Shown here piece after piece: positions 50,367 through 59,262 of a DNA stretch of 64,000 nucleotides. The notes beneath the pieces were generated by a model. It searched no databases. It saw only the letters and a program-made list of their open reading frames with translations, and was not told where the DNA came from. A program made the translations under genes and the position numbers. The DNA lies in assembly GCF_023156285.1 (NCBI RefSeq), contig NZ_JAKZAJ010000001.1, positions 310,001 through 374,000 on the forward strand. Direction: 5' to 3'. The stretch comes from Marinobacter koreensis. GTDB taxonomy: Bacteria > Pseudomonadota > Gammaproteobacteria > Pseudomonadales > Oleiphilaceae. Position 1 is the stretch's first letter. Every line of letters starts with the position of its first letter.

Positions 50367-51350
50367 CTATTCAAACGTTCTGGGCCTCAATACATCCGGT
50401 TTGAGGAAAGGCTTGGTGCCTGTGTTGTCGTGGTCGCCCAGCAACGTGCCGTTTACTACTGTTCCATAGTTCGTGTATTTGTGGAAGTTCATGTACTTCT
50501 CGCGGGTTTCCTTCACGTCACCCGTGTAGCGCGGATCCTGCGGCCGCTCGTGGGAATTGATGAAGTTGGCTACCTGCCAGGCTTCCTCATCGGACAGCGA
50601 GCCGGGTTTGCCCAGTGGCATGTTGTTCTTGATGAACGACGCCGCCGTGAAGACCCGGGTCATGCCGGCGCCCCAATTGTAGGAGCCGTCACCCCAGAGT
50701 GGAGGGAACACGACCTCTCCGTCCTTTCGCTGTCCCTGGCCATTCTCACCGTGACAGATGGCACAGTTCTCCTGGTAGACGGCTTTGCCGCGCTCGAAAT
50801 CCAGCTTTTCCGGCGCTTCCCGGCCGAGGTGGCTGAAGCCGCGTCCGCCAATGTTTTTCTCGTATACCGGCGCCCCTTTGGCCAGCCATTGATGATAAGC
50901 AACCATGGCCAGCATATCGTCGCTGCCGTAGGCCGGTGGCTTTCCGTTCATGGAAAAGGAGAAGCACCCGGCAATCCGCTCTTCCAGGGAATTGACGTGA
51001 TGGTTCTTGCCCCGGTAGTCGGGCAGGGTCGTGGCTGCAGGCCAGATTGGCGCGGACCAGTTCATTCGACCTTCACCAAGATGGCAGGACTTGCAGTTCA
51101 GGTCGTTGAAGACGTACTTGCCCCGGAACTGCTGGGTGTTCATGAACATGTCCCGGCCTTTGAGAATGACCTTTTTCAGTTCCGGATTGATGGAGTCGTC
51201 GTTTTTCAGATCCTCCACGGTGGGCGCGTGATGGACGTACTGTCCTTCCTTGAATTTGGGAAGGTTGACCGGCACCTCCGGTTCAGCCAGTGCAACCGGG
51301 CTTGCGACGATCAGGCCGGCGAGCAGGGAAAGAGTCTGTTTCAGTGTCAT
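50367..51350 (-). CDS. tsdA: Diheme thiosulfate dehydrogenase TsdA
   Basis: A 327-residue periplasmic diheme cytochrome that oxidises thiosulfate to tetrathionate. Residues 1-22 are a signal peptide. Heme 1 is C86-K-S-C89-H90; heme 2 is C196-A-I-C199-H200. The distinctive C129 in 'LEERIAGCFSFSMNG' matches the active-site cysteine ligand of TsdA, which separates it from ordinary cytochromes. 'NNMPLGKPGSLSDEEAW' near the end supplies a Met ligand for heme 2. It is preceded by tsdB after 14 bases. Confidence 0.88.
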   Translation of the reverse strand: MTLKQTLSLLAGLIVASPVALAEPEVPVNLPKFKEGQYVHHAPTVEDLKNDDSINPELKKVILKGRDMFMNTQQFRGKYVFNDLNCKSCHLGEGRMNWSAPIWPAATTLPDYRGKNHHVNSLEERIAGCFSFSMNGKPPAYGSDDMLAMVAYHQWLAKGAPVYEKNIGGRGFSHLGREAPEKLDFERGKAVYQENCAICHGENGQGQRKDGEVVFPPLWGDGSYNWGAGMTRVFTAASFIKNNMPLGKPGSLSDEEAWQVANFINSHERPQDPRYTGDVKETREKYMNFHKYTNYGTVVNGTLLGDHDNTGTKPFLKPDVLRPRTFE

Positions 51351-51364
51351 GGCTCGGCCTCCTT

Positions 51365-52024
51365 TTACGGGTTCGTGGCGTTCTGGCTGCCCAGATAGGC
51401 GGCGACAGCGTCAATCTGCTCCTGGCTCAGCCGCTCGGCGATGGCCGTCATCAGCTGATTCGGATCGTTATTTCGCTGGTTGTTCTGCCAGGCCTGGAGC
51501 TGGGAGCGGATGTAGTTGGGGTGTTGGCCCGCGATGGCAGGGAACACGTGGCCGACGCCATGATTACCCGGGCCGTGGCAGGTGGAGCAGGGCGGCACGT
51601 AGTTGTCCCAGTCGCCTTCATTGACGAGTTTGCTGCCCATGGCCATCACCGACGCATCTACCGAGGTTGCTGTCGATGTTTTCGGAACTGGCATGCCGGC
51701 GTAGTACGCGGCCAGATCTCTGAGTTGCTGTTCGTCAAAGTTGTCGATGTTGGGCTGCATGACAGGGCTGGTCCGTTTTCCTGCATTCATGTCCACCATC
51801 TGTTTGAACAGATAGTCGGCGTCCAGCCCCGCCAGACGGGGAAAACCACCGGCGTTGTTGCCGGCGCCATCGGCCCCGTGACAGGCCGTACAGGGAGCCC
51901 CGCTGCCGTCGCCCTGAGTTGCCAGGGTTGCGCCCCGGTCCGGATTGCCGCTTTCGGCGGCTGAGGCACTGGTTGCGGCCATTGCAAGCACGGCCGCCAA
52001 TGTCACGTGGAGAAAGGAGTTCAT
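51365..52024 (-). CDS. tsdB: Diheme c4-type cytochrome TsdB
   Basis: A 219-residue periplasmic cytochrome with a signal peptide (residues 1-22, ending ASA) and two heme sites, C45-T-A-C48-H49 and C146-S-T-C149-H150. The two halves resemble each other, as in cytochrome c4. Next to tsdA it is the expected electron acceptor TsdB, passing electrons from thiosulfate oxidation on to the respiratory chain. The order tsdB-tsdA on the minus strand matches other species. AT-rich sequence upstream (52030-52084) probably holds the promoter. Confidence 0.85.
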   Translation of the reverse strand: MNSFLHVTLAAVLAMAATSASAAESGNPDRGATLATQGDGSGAPCTACHGADGAGNNAGGFPRLAGLDADYLFKQMVDMNAGKRTSPVMQPNIDNFDEQQLRDLAAYYAGMPVPKTSTATSVDASVMAMGSKLVNEGDWDNYVPPCSTCHGPGNHGVGHVFPAIAGQHPNYIRSQLQAWQNNQRNNDPNQLMTAIAERLSQEQIDAVAAYLGSQNATNP

Positions 52025-52084
52025 GATGATCGCCTCCGCTTTATATTTTGTTTTGATATTACCTTATTCTTAAAAATAATTTAG

Positions 52085-53788
52085 TCAATGGGTTTTGTGT
52101 ATCCTCCTTTCGGCTGTGGAGGCATGGGAAACGACGACAGGAGTGGGAAGCTGTCCGTCTGCCAACGCGGAGTGCCGCAACTCATTGAGCAGACGACCAT
52201 CCCGGTGATAGATGTCGTCCCGGAACTGCAGACGCCCCTGTTCATCGACCCAGGCGGTCCAGTACTGGATATGGATGGGGATCGGTAGTGGCAGCACAAC
52301 CGTGGTCGTCTCGCCGGTCGCCACGAGCACGTCAATTCTCTGCCTGCTCCAGTCCATGCCGTTGGCCAGGAGTTGGTCAGCCAGTTCGAAAGGTTTCTCC
52401 ACGCGAATGCAGCCGGAACTGAACGTACGTTCCTGTCGACCGAACAGGTATCGTCCGGGCGTGTCATGAAGGTAGACGTCGTAGCGGTTGGGGAACATGA
52501 ATTTGATGCGGCCGAGGGCGTTCTGTGGCCCCGGGCCCTGAACCAGCTGATAAGGGAAATGATTCTTCGAGAGCGCAGCCCAGTCCACGGATCGGGGATC
52601 GACTTTGCGCCGATCCGCTCCCCAGCCCTCAAAAACCTCGATGCCCAGCCGGTCCAGGTAACCCGGATCGCGGCGTATTTCGGGCAGCTGATCCTCAACC
52701 ATCAGTTTGCGCGGTACGGTCCAGGTCGGATTGAACACGAGGTAGCGTATCCGGTCCGAGAAGACCGGCGTCTGCCGGTAGGGGCGGCCCACAATCACAC
52801 GACTGTGCAGTACCTCTCTGCCTTTCTTCACCATCTGAAGCCGGAACCCTGCGATATTCACGAGTACATAGGTATCCCCCAGTGAGCGGGGGAGCCAGCG
52901 CCAGCGCTCCAGTGATGCATCAATCTGTCGAATTCGTTCAACCGGCATCCGGTTCAGTGCGTCGAGGGTCTGGCGGCCGATGATGCCGTCCGGTTCCAGG
53001 CCGTGACGGGCCTGGAAGTCAGGGAGGGCGGCTTCCAATTCCCCATCGTAGAGATCGGAGGCGGTAGAGGCACTGGCGGACAGATCTTCCAGAGCGATCA
53101 GGCGTTGGTGGATGACGGGCAGTCGGGTGTCTGTGTCTCCCGGACGAATGGATGGGCCGTCCGGAATGGGCAGCCAGGGCTGACCGAGCAGTCGCGACAG
53201 ACGTTCACGGGCCTGGACCAGCTTCAGGTAGTCGGCATTTCGGGGGCGGAGATCGTCCAGGGTTTGTGCCAGGGTTCCGGTATCCAGCGCTCTGGACAGA
53301 AGCGGAACAATGTCGGTTTTGCGTCCCGTCAGCGTCCATTCGGCATGAATGGATTCCGGATTGACCTTACCGTCAGCGAGATGGGAGCCCGCGAGCAGAA
53401 ACGCGTCCGTAAACAGAAGGTCGCGATCGGCAATCAGTTCCTCTGAAAGCGTTGCTTCCGGCCGCCGGACCAGCTCCTGAAGCAGTTCGCCGTGGTAGTC
53501 TGCCGGATTCAGTCCATCCCGGGGCAGGCGTTCGATCGCGTCCGCCAGCGCTTGCCGGCGGGATTCCCGGACCCAGGCCAACCGGTAGCCCCGGTTCTCA
53601 TAGAATCGCTGCAAGGTTTGCCGGGCAAGGATCGGGTCGCCGAGGACCTGCACGGGATAGCCCGCCTGCAGGGCTTCGATGCGTTCCACCAGGGATTGTT
53701 CCGGTGCTCCGGAGGCACGGCTGGCAATGCCAAGCAAAATGGCGAGTAAAGTGAACGCCCATCGCCATCTGCGTTTCCCGATATCCAT
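52085..53788 (-). CDS. L,D-transpeptidase, YcbB/LdtD-like
   Basis: A 567-residue periplasmic enzyme that forms 3-3 peptidoglycan cross-links. An N-terminal signal spans residues 1-27. A peptidoglycan-binding-1-like domain appears in 'DGELEAALPDFQARHGLEPDGIIGRQTLDALN' near 245-280. The YkuD domain carries catalytic C460 in 'SSGCIRVEKPFEL', preceded by 'HDTPGRYLFG'. Order and length match LdtD/YcbB of E. coli (about 615 residues). It is upstream of the tsdBA operon but separate from it. Confidence 0.88.
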   Translation of the reverse strand: MDIGKRRWRWAFTLLAILLGIASRASGAPEQSLVERIEALQAGYPVQVLGDPILARQTLQRFYENRGYRLAWVRESRRQALADAIERLPRDGLNPADYHGELLQELVRRPEATLSEELIADRDLLFTDAFLLAGSHLADGKVNPESIHAEWTLTGRKTDIVPLLSRALDTGTLAQTLDDLRPRNADYLKLVQARERLSRLLGQPWLPIPDGPSIRPGDTDTRLPVIHQRLIALEDLSASASTASDLYDGELEAALPDFQARHGLEPDGIIGRQTLDALNRMPVERIRQIDASLERWRWLPRSLGDTYVLVNIAGFRLQMVKKGREVLHSRVIVGRPYRQTPVFSDRIRYLVFNPTWTVPRKLMVEDQLPEIRRDPGYLDRLGIEVFEGWGADRRKVDPRSVDWAALSKNHFPYQLVQGPGPQNALGRIKFMFPNRYDVYLHDTPGRYLFGRQERTFSSGCIRVEKPFELADQLLANGMDWSRQRIDVLVATGETTTVVLPLPIPIHIQYWTAWVDEQGRLQFRDDIYHRDGRLLNELRHSALADGQLPTPVVVSHASTAERRIHKTH

Positions 53789-53840
53789 GGCGTCAACTCC
53801 CTTGCCCCTGGTCGGGGGCGCCTTGCCCTTCAGGCGGGGT

Positions 53841-54902
53841 TTACCAGAGCACCATCTGCTCGCCGCCTGGTCGCCGGAAGAGGTCGGTCCGCAGCGGTTC
53901 GGACTGGTGGAGGTTCAGTCCCAGCTTCCTTGCCCGCTGCCTGAAGCGCTGACGGATAAGCTCTGCATAGGGGCCCGTACCTGTCATCCGGCGACCAAAC
54001 GTTGAATCGTAGCTGCGCCCGCCTCGCAGGTCCCGGATCCGGTTCATCACGTGGCTGGCCCGTTCCGGAAAATGCCTCTGGAGCCAGCCCTGAAACAGTT
54101 CGTCCAGCTCATAGGGTAAACGTAGCATAATCCAGCTGGCTTGCCGGGCGCCGGCTTCTGAGGCTGCCTCCAGTATTTCCTCGATTTCGTGATCGTTCAC
54201 AAAAGGGATGACCGGGCCGAGAATGATGCCGACGGGCACACCGGCGGCCGACAGCTTCCGGATCAGCGCCAGTCGGGTGGCAGGCGCGGCGGTCCGGGGC
54301 TCCATGCGTCGTTTCAGGTCGTTATCCAGGGTGGTGAGACTGATCCGCACAGAGCACAGATTGTCACTGGCGAGTTCGGTCAGAAGGTCAAGGTCCCGGA
54401 GAATGAGCCCGCCCTTGGTAATAATGGAAACCGGATGGTGATAGTCCCGCATGACTTCGAGCAGTGAACGGGTGATTCGGTGCTCCCGTTCGATGGGCTG
54501 GTAGGCATCGGTGTTCATTCCCAGGGCGATGGGCGAGGGCCTGTAGCCCGGCTTGTCGAACGTCTCCCTCAGCTTGCGAGCGGCATTGGGCTTGGCGATC
54601 AGTCGGGTTTCGAAATCCAGCCCCGGCGACAGGTCCCAATAGGCATGGGTGGGTCTGGCGAAGCAGTAAATGCAGGCGTGTTCGCAACCACGGTAGGGAT
54701 TGATCGACTGGTCGAACGGTACATCCGGTGACTGGTTGCGGCTGATGATGGACGTCACGGTTTCCCGCATCACCTCGGTGGCCACCGAATCCGGGCAAAG
54801 CTCGTCGTCCGGATCCTGGTACCAGCCGTCGTCGAAAGTACGATCGGTCGCAATGGGTTGGAATCGGTTGGCCGGATTCCGGGCCGTACCTCGGGTTTTC
54901 AT
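53841..54902 (-). CDS. PA0069-family radical SAM protein, SOS-regulated
   Basis: A 353-residue radical SAM enzyme with C73-x3-C77-x2-C80 (GCEHACIYC). It contains 'SINPYRGCEH', 'FETRLIAKPNA', 'LGMNTDAYQPIEREHRITR' and 'ITKGGLILRDLDLL', all typical of the PA0069 group related to spore photoproduct lyase-like enzymes. The start MKTRGTARNP is chosen because a LexA-type operator and a 16-bp hairpin lie directly upstream. PA0069 is part of the LexA regulon in P. aeruginosa, consistent with a DNA-damage role; the reaction is unknown. Confidence 0.88.
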   Translation of the reverse strand: MKTRGTARNPANRFQPIATDRTFDDGWYQDPDDELCPDSVATEVMRETVTSIISRNQSPDVPFDQSINPYRGCEHACIYCFARPTHAYWDLSPGLDFETRLIAKPNAARKLRETFDKPGYRPSPIALGMNTDAYQPIEREHRITRSLLEVMRDYHHPVSIITKGGLILRDLDLLTELASDNLCSVRISLTTLDNDLKRRMEPRTAAPATRLALIRKLSAAGVPVGIILGPVIPFVNDHEIEEILEAASEAGARQASWIMLRLPYELDELFQGWLQRHFPERASHVMNRIRDLRGGRSYDSTFGRRMTGTGPYAELIRQRFRQRARKLGLNLHQSEPLRTDLFRRPGGEQMVLW

Positions 54903-54903
54903 G

Positions 54904-54943
54904 GGATCACCAATACTGTTTATTTGTACAGTATTGGTGATCC
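54904..54943. promoter_or_regulatory. LexA box inside a 16-bp perfect inverted repeat
   Basis: The plus strand carries TACTGT-N8-ACAGTA at 54914-54933, a full match to the gammaproteobacterial LexA/SOS box (CTGT-N8-ACAG, extended by TA on each side). The dyad extends further: the 16-base left arm at 54904-54919 pairs perfectly with 54928-54943 around an 8-base loop. The edge is one base from the ATG of the radical SAM gene (minus strand), so LexA binding would cover the start region, and the transcript could hide its own ribosome site. Confidence 0.85.
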
Positions 54944-54977
54944 TACTCTGCGCTGCCCGTGAGGGCAAGCCGGTACG

Positions 54978-56861
54978 TCAGCCCTGTAGCGTGAAACGCT
55001 GCGAGGAAGCCGTCAGTTCCCGGGTCTGGCTGGAAAGCCGTTCTACGTGGGCGTTCAGTTGCTGGCGTATATCTCCGGTTTCCCGGGTATGGCCATGGAT
55101 CTGCTCGACTTTCTGGGCAATCTCTTCCGTAGTGGTGGAGATGCCTTCGATGGAGGACACCACCTGGTTCATGTCGCCGGCCAGTTGATTGATCGCGCCG
55201 CCGATCCGGTCAATGGCACCGGCAGCTTCTTCCGCACTCTTCTCGCCCTGATCGGCCGACGCCAGGCCTTCCTCCATCAGTCGGGTAATGGCACTGGTTT
55301 CCTTGTTCAGTGAGCTCACGATCTCGGCGATACCATTGGTCGCTGACACGGTCTTCTCGGCCAGTGAGCGCACTTCATCCGCAACCACGGAGAAGCCTCG
55401 GCCGGCCTCTCCGGCCCGTGCGGCCTCGATGGCGGCGTTCAGGGCCAGGAGATTGGTCTGTTCCGCCAGACCATTGATCACATCGACGATGGAATTCACC
55501 TTTTCCCCGGTCTTGCCAAGCTGACCGATCTGGGTGTGGGTTTGCTGAATCCGTTCAGCCAGTGCGCTCATGCTGTCGGCGCTGCGCTTGATGACTTGGG
55601 CGCCCTCCTGCGCAGCGGCGTTGGCGTTCTGGGCGGAATCGTTGACCGATTGGGTATATTGGGCGATTTCGACGGCCGTGTGGGAGATTTCCTGAACGGC
55701 GGTGGCGGTCTGCTCGGTTTCGTCTTCCACCTGTTCGCCATTCCGGCCCATTTGTGCGATCAGGGAATTCAGTTCGGCCTGCAGCTCGGCCAGGGTCTGG
55801 TTGCCGGTAATCACCTGGCCAATAACGGCGGACATATCATCCAGCATCTGATTGGCGGCACTGCCCAGACGGTTGAATTCGTCCCTCGCGTTGCGACCCG
55901 TTTTAAGCCGCTGGCTGAGATCGCCGGAGGCGACGCGGCTCAGCAGGCCGACCACTTCATCGAGGCGCCGGACCAGTGTCCTTGACGCCGCCGTCAGTGT
56001 CAGTACGAGCCCGGCCAGCACAGCCGCGGCAATCGTGACTACGAACCAGGTTGCGGTGCTGCGGGCCTGCTCAGCGGTGGTCCCGGTGCGGATGATCAGG
56101 CCGTTGCGCAGCGCTTCATCCTGACTGGTAATCCGGCTCTGGATCGTTTTCCCCAGGGCCTGGAGTTCGGTTTCCATGCCGGACAGCTTGCCAATGACCG
56201 CCTGAGCCTCGTTGAAGGCTTTCTCGAAGCCCAGTACGGCCTGGCCAATCACGTTGTCCTGCCAGTCCATTTCCTGCACCACACCGGTCATGTGTTCGAG
56301 GGTGTCCCGGATGGTTTTGGCGTAGGCCGGGTCGTAGGTTTCGAGGTAGTCCCGGTAGCTCGATGAGATGGTGTTGATGTCGTTATCGAACAGGGAAATG
56401 CTGATTTGCCGGAGATCATCATTCACATAACCGGCAAGCTTCGCTTTCAGGCCGTCCGTGTGGGTGAGGCCAAGTTGCTGGCTCGTTTCCAGCCACTGCC
56501 TGCGGAGTCCGGTATACTGGGCCATGGCTTTACGAATGCTGTCAGCCATCCCGCCGATGGCCGGGTCCGGCAATGATCCTGCGTTCCGGGCCAGTTCCTC
56601 CGATTGCTGTTTGAGTGACGCCAGACGGTTCAGGTAATCGTCCACCATGTCTGTGTTCAGCTCTTCGCTGACGCGCTCGACGGTCAGCCAGTCGGTCAGG
56701 AGTGTCAGGGATGCGGCTTCGTAGTTCCGTGCCTCTCCACGTGCTTCGTAGGCGTCCGAGACCTTGCTGAGACCACTCAGCGACGTCAACAGGACGACGG
56801 CCAGCCCCACGAAGGTGGCGGCGATCAACAGGTAGAATTTTTGCTTCCAGGACAGGGCCAT
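54978..56861 (-). CDS. Methyl-accepting chemotaxis protein
   Basis: A 627-residue chemoreceptor. TM1 is at residues 9-31 ('[22 protein letters not shown]'); a long helical periplasmic sensor spans about 32-270; TM2 is '[24 protein letters not shown]' near 271-294. HAMP and the signalling domain follow, with the hairpin tip '[46 protein letters not shown]'. The sensor's length and helical look suggest a four-helix-bundle or HBM-type ligand domain. There is no C-terminal CheR-binding pentapeptide (it ends SSQRFTLQG). Confidence 0.92.
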   Translation of the reverse strand: MALSWKQKFYLLIAATFVGLAVVLLTSLSGLSKVSDAYEARGEARNYEAASLTLLTDWLTVERVSEELNTDMVDDYLNRLASLKQQSEELARNAGSLPDPAIGGMADSIRKAMAQYTGLRRQWLETSQQLGLTHTDGLKAKLAGYVNDDLRQISISLFDNDINTISSSYRDYLETYDPAYAKTIRDTLEHMTGVVQEMDWQDNVIGQAVLGFEKAFNEAQAVIGKLSGMETELQALGKTIQSRITSQDEALRNGLIIRTGTTAEQARSTATWFVVTIAAAVLAGLVLTLTAASRTLVRRLDEVVGLLSRVASGDLSQRLKTGRNARDEFNRLGSAANQMLDDMSAVIGQVITGNQTLAELQAELNSLIAQMGRNGEQVEDETEQTATAVQEISHTAVEIAQYTQSVNDSAQNANAAAQEGAQVIKRSADSMSALAERIQQTHTQIGQLGKTGEKVNSIVDVINGLAEQTNLLALNAAIEAARAGEAGRGFSVVADEVRSLAEKTVSATNGIAEIVSSLNKETSAITRLMEEGLASADQGEKSAEEAAGAIDRIGGAINQLAGDMNQVVSSIEGISTTTEEIAQKVEQIHGHTRETGDIRQQLNAHVERLSSQTRELTASSQRFTLQG

Positions 56862-56961
56862 GCGTATCCTCCGGGTTCCCTTTCAAGCCGTCCGGCGTTG
56901 TGCCTTTTAATGTATCGGCGCGGGGAGCGATATCTGCAGTGTTAATCGGGAAAAAACATCA

Positions 56962-57741
56962 ATGTCGGATCTGAGTGTCATCCAGTATGTGCTGATTGGC
57001 CTGGCCTTTATCTGGAGCGGCTTTGTCCGCTCCGGTCTGGGCTTTGGCGGCGCCGTGCTTTCGTTGCCGTTCCTTCTGCTGATTTACGATCAACCACTCG
57101 TGTTCCTGCCCATCATCGCGGTACATCTGTTGATCTTTTCGTCCCTGACCATCTGGATGAACAATCGCAAACGCCCGGATCAACAGGGGGCAGAGCATAC
57201 GGGCACCGTAGACTGGGCGTACCTCTGGCGCATTCTGGGCATTATGATCGTGCCCAAACTCATCGGGGTCTTCGGTCTGATTACGTTGCCGGGGAATGTC
57301 CTGAGCGCCATTATCTTTGTGATTGTGGCGGTCTATTCCATCTCGTACATCCTCAACAAACCGTTCCGGAGTGGCAGCCGGACGGTTGATACGGTCTTCC
57401 TGATGGTGGGCGGCTATATCAGCGGCACGTCGCTGATCGGTGCGCCGCTGGTTATTGCCGTGGCAGCCCAGCATCTTCCGAAGGAGAAGCTGAGGGACAC
57501 CCTGTTTGCCCTCTGGTTCATCCTCGTTCTGATCAAGCTTGGCGCGTTCATATGGGCGGGCGTGGATCTGCAGCTCATCCACCACCTGTGGCTGCTTCCC
57601 TGCGCCACGGTCGGGCATTTCATCGGCCTGTACGCCCATGAAAGGATGCTCAAGGCCGAAACTCCCGTCTTCTTCCGGGTCCTCGGCGTGGTCCTGTTGG
57701 TTGTCAGTTGCGTCGGGGTAGTCAGTGTCCTCGATTTTTGA
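56962..57741 (+). CDS. TauE/SafE (TSUP) family transporter
   Basis: A 259-residue membrane protein with about eight helices and a central basic loop ('NNRKRPDQQGAEHTG'). The family-typical 'VGGYISGTSLIGAPLVIAVAA' is near residue 152. TSUP members export sulfite, sulfonates or related anions. Thiosulfate oxidation genes lie about 5 kb away on the opposite strand, so a sulfur role is possible, but no direct linkage is visible. It is divergent from the chemoreceptor and convergent with the AbiTii-like gene. Confidence 0.86.
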   Translation: MSDLSVIQYVLIGLAFIWSGFVRSGLGFGGAVLSLPFLLLIYDQPLVFLPIIAVHLLIFSSLTIWMNNRKRPDQQGAEHTGTVDWAYLWRILGIMIVPKLIGVFGLITLPGNVLSAIIFVIVAVYSISYILNKPFRSGSRTVDTVFLMVGGYISGTSLIGAPLVIAVAAQHLPKEKLRDTLFALWFILVLIKLGAFIWAGVDLQLIHHLWLLPCATVGHFIGLYAHERMLKAETPVFFRVLGVVLLVVSCVGVVSVLDF

Positions 57742-57759
57742 GGATTGGCGGGGCCGGGA

Positions 57760-58425
57760 CTAGCTGGCCCGGCCAAATACGCGTCCGAAAAAGCCGACTT
57801 CCTTGATGTCCGGCATCCCGAGATCCTCCAGCTGCTCCATCGCCTGCCGCCAGAAGACCTCCGGGGTGTCCAGGTGGGCGACGCGGGCCCGCTCTTCCTT
57901 CTCGTAATGGTTGTGCTCGCCCTCAATACCTTCGGCCATGACGGCCCGGGTCCAGAGGCAGATGGCAGCGCGCACGGTGCGGAGCAGATCGCTGTAGGTC
58001 TGTCGGCTGACCGAAATGGCCAGGTCGGCGTTCAGGTTCAGTCCCTTCTGCAGTCGTTCCAGGTCGTCCGCTTCAAGCGGCACCCGGTGCCCACTGCCTT
58101 TCTTGCAGCTCAGGCAGATCTGCTCAAGCTCTTTGGTCCCTTCCACCAGATCAAGGCGACCAAATTGGGCCTTTTGTTCTTCCTCGATGGGTGCCGGTAT
58201 CCATCCGTACTGGGGTGATTTGGCCACAATATGGCCTGGCTGTTGCCGGCGGTAGGGAGGGGCGGATTCCCGGTCCTGGTAGCCGTCGAATTCGGTTCGG
58301 AGCCAGCTGGCGAACTTACGGTGTCTCAGCATCATGGCCAGGGTAATGGCCGAGGGCATGATGTCTTCCAACAATTCGGAGCCGTCAAACAGGCGGCTTT
58401 CCAGATGGTTGACGGATGCGGACAT
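57760..58425 (-). CDS. AbiTii-like domain protein
   Basis: A 221-residue cytosolic protein. The N-terminal 60 residues ('SRLFDGSELLEDIMPSAITLAMML', then 'HRKFASWLRTEFDGYQDRESAPPYRRQQPG') resemble the AbiTii domain, in which 'EFxxWxxxELxGY' style motifs recur and which is found in suspected abortive-infection proteins. The central region is helical, with one CxxC (LSCKKG-like, 'ICLSCKKGSG'). No toxin-antitoxin partner or phage gene is next to it. The match is by eye and moderate. Confidence 0.55.
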   Translation of the reverse strand: MSASVNHLESRLFDGSELLEDIMPSAITLAMMLRHRKFASWLRTEFDGYQDRESAPPYRRQQPGHIVAKSPQYGWIPAPIEEEQKAQFGRLDLVEGTKELEQICLSCKKGSGHRVPLEADDLERLQKGLNLNADLAISVSRQTYSDLLRTVRAAICLWTRAVMAEGIEGEHNHYEKEERARVAHLDTPEVFWRQAMEQLEDLGMPDIKEVGFFGRVFGRAS

Positions 58426-58604
58426 GATTACCTCCTGCGCAACAGGGGCCTCCGTTCATGGCTGCCGTTGCGGATTCTTGTTGTTTTTGGGCATCTTCGG
58501 TTGTGAAGATCGATTGCACTGCCTAAAAAGTAGACATGGGACGTCGGTTTCACTGTTGTAAAACATTTTCGGTTCGTAACGGAAAGTAAGTTCCGGAGGG
58601 CGAT

Positions 58605-59261
58605 ATGGCATCCGATACGGATTTTCAGTCATGGCGACAATCGATGGTGGACTATCAGATCGTAAGCCGGGGGATTGATGCACCGCGGGTGGTCGAGGCG
58701 ATGCGTCGGGTTCATCGCGAGGCGTTTGTGCCTGAGAATCTGAAGGCGGAAGCCTATGCCGACGGGCCGCTTCCGATCGGATCCGGTCAAACCATTTCCC
58801 AGCCCTACATCGTGGCGTTGATGGTGGATGCCCTTGACCTCACTGGCGGCGAAAAGGTACTGGATATCGGCACGGGATCCGGTTATGCCGCCGCTGTCCT
58901 GGCCTGCATTGCCGGCGAGGTGTTCAGCATCGAGCGGATTCCGGAGCTGGCGCAGCAGGCCCGGGAAAACCTGGCGAATGAGGGGTTCGATAACGTCCGT
59001 GTGCGCTGTGGAGACGGGACGCTGGGGTGGCCGGAAGAGGCGCCGTTCGATGGTATCGCCGTAGCAGCAGGCGCGCCGGTGGTACCGGAAGCGCTCAAAT
59101 GCCAGCTGGCGATTGGGGGGCATCTCGTGATCCCGGTCGGATCGGGGCAGGTGTCCCAGTCCCTGTTGCGCATTACCCGACTTTCCGAGGACACCTATTC
59201 CAGGCAGGACCTCGGTGGCGTGCGGTTTGTGCCCCTGCTCGGTGAGCAGGGGTGGTCCTGA
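58605..59261 (+). CDS. pcm: Protein-L-isoaspartate O-methyltransferase Pcm
   Basis: A 218-residue SAM-dependent enzyme that repairs isoaspartyl residues in damaged proteins. It has the family substrate/start motif 'LPIGSGQTISQPYIVALMVDAL', SAM motif I 'VLDIGTGSGYAAAVLA' and a post-motif 'SIERIPELAQQARENL'. 'GDGTLGWPEEAPFDGIAVAAGAP' is typical. A GGAGGG lies 5 bases before the ATG. It ends next to the DUF1338 gene in convergent orientation. Confidence 0.93.
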   Translation: MASDTDFQSWRQSMVDYQIVSRGIDAPRVVEAMRRVHREAFVPENLKAEAYADGPLPIGSGQTISQPYIVALMVDALDLTGGEKVLDIGTGSGYAAAVLACIAGEVFSIERIPELAQQARENLANEGFDNVRVRCGDGTLGWPEEAPFDGIAVAAGAPVVPEALKCQLAIGGHLVIPVGSGQVSQSLLRITRLSEDTYSRQDLGGVRFVPLLGEQGWS

Positions 59262-59262
59262 C

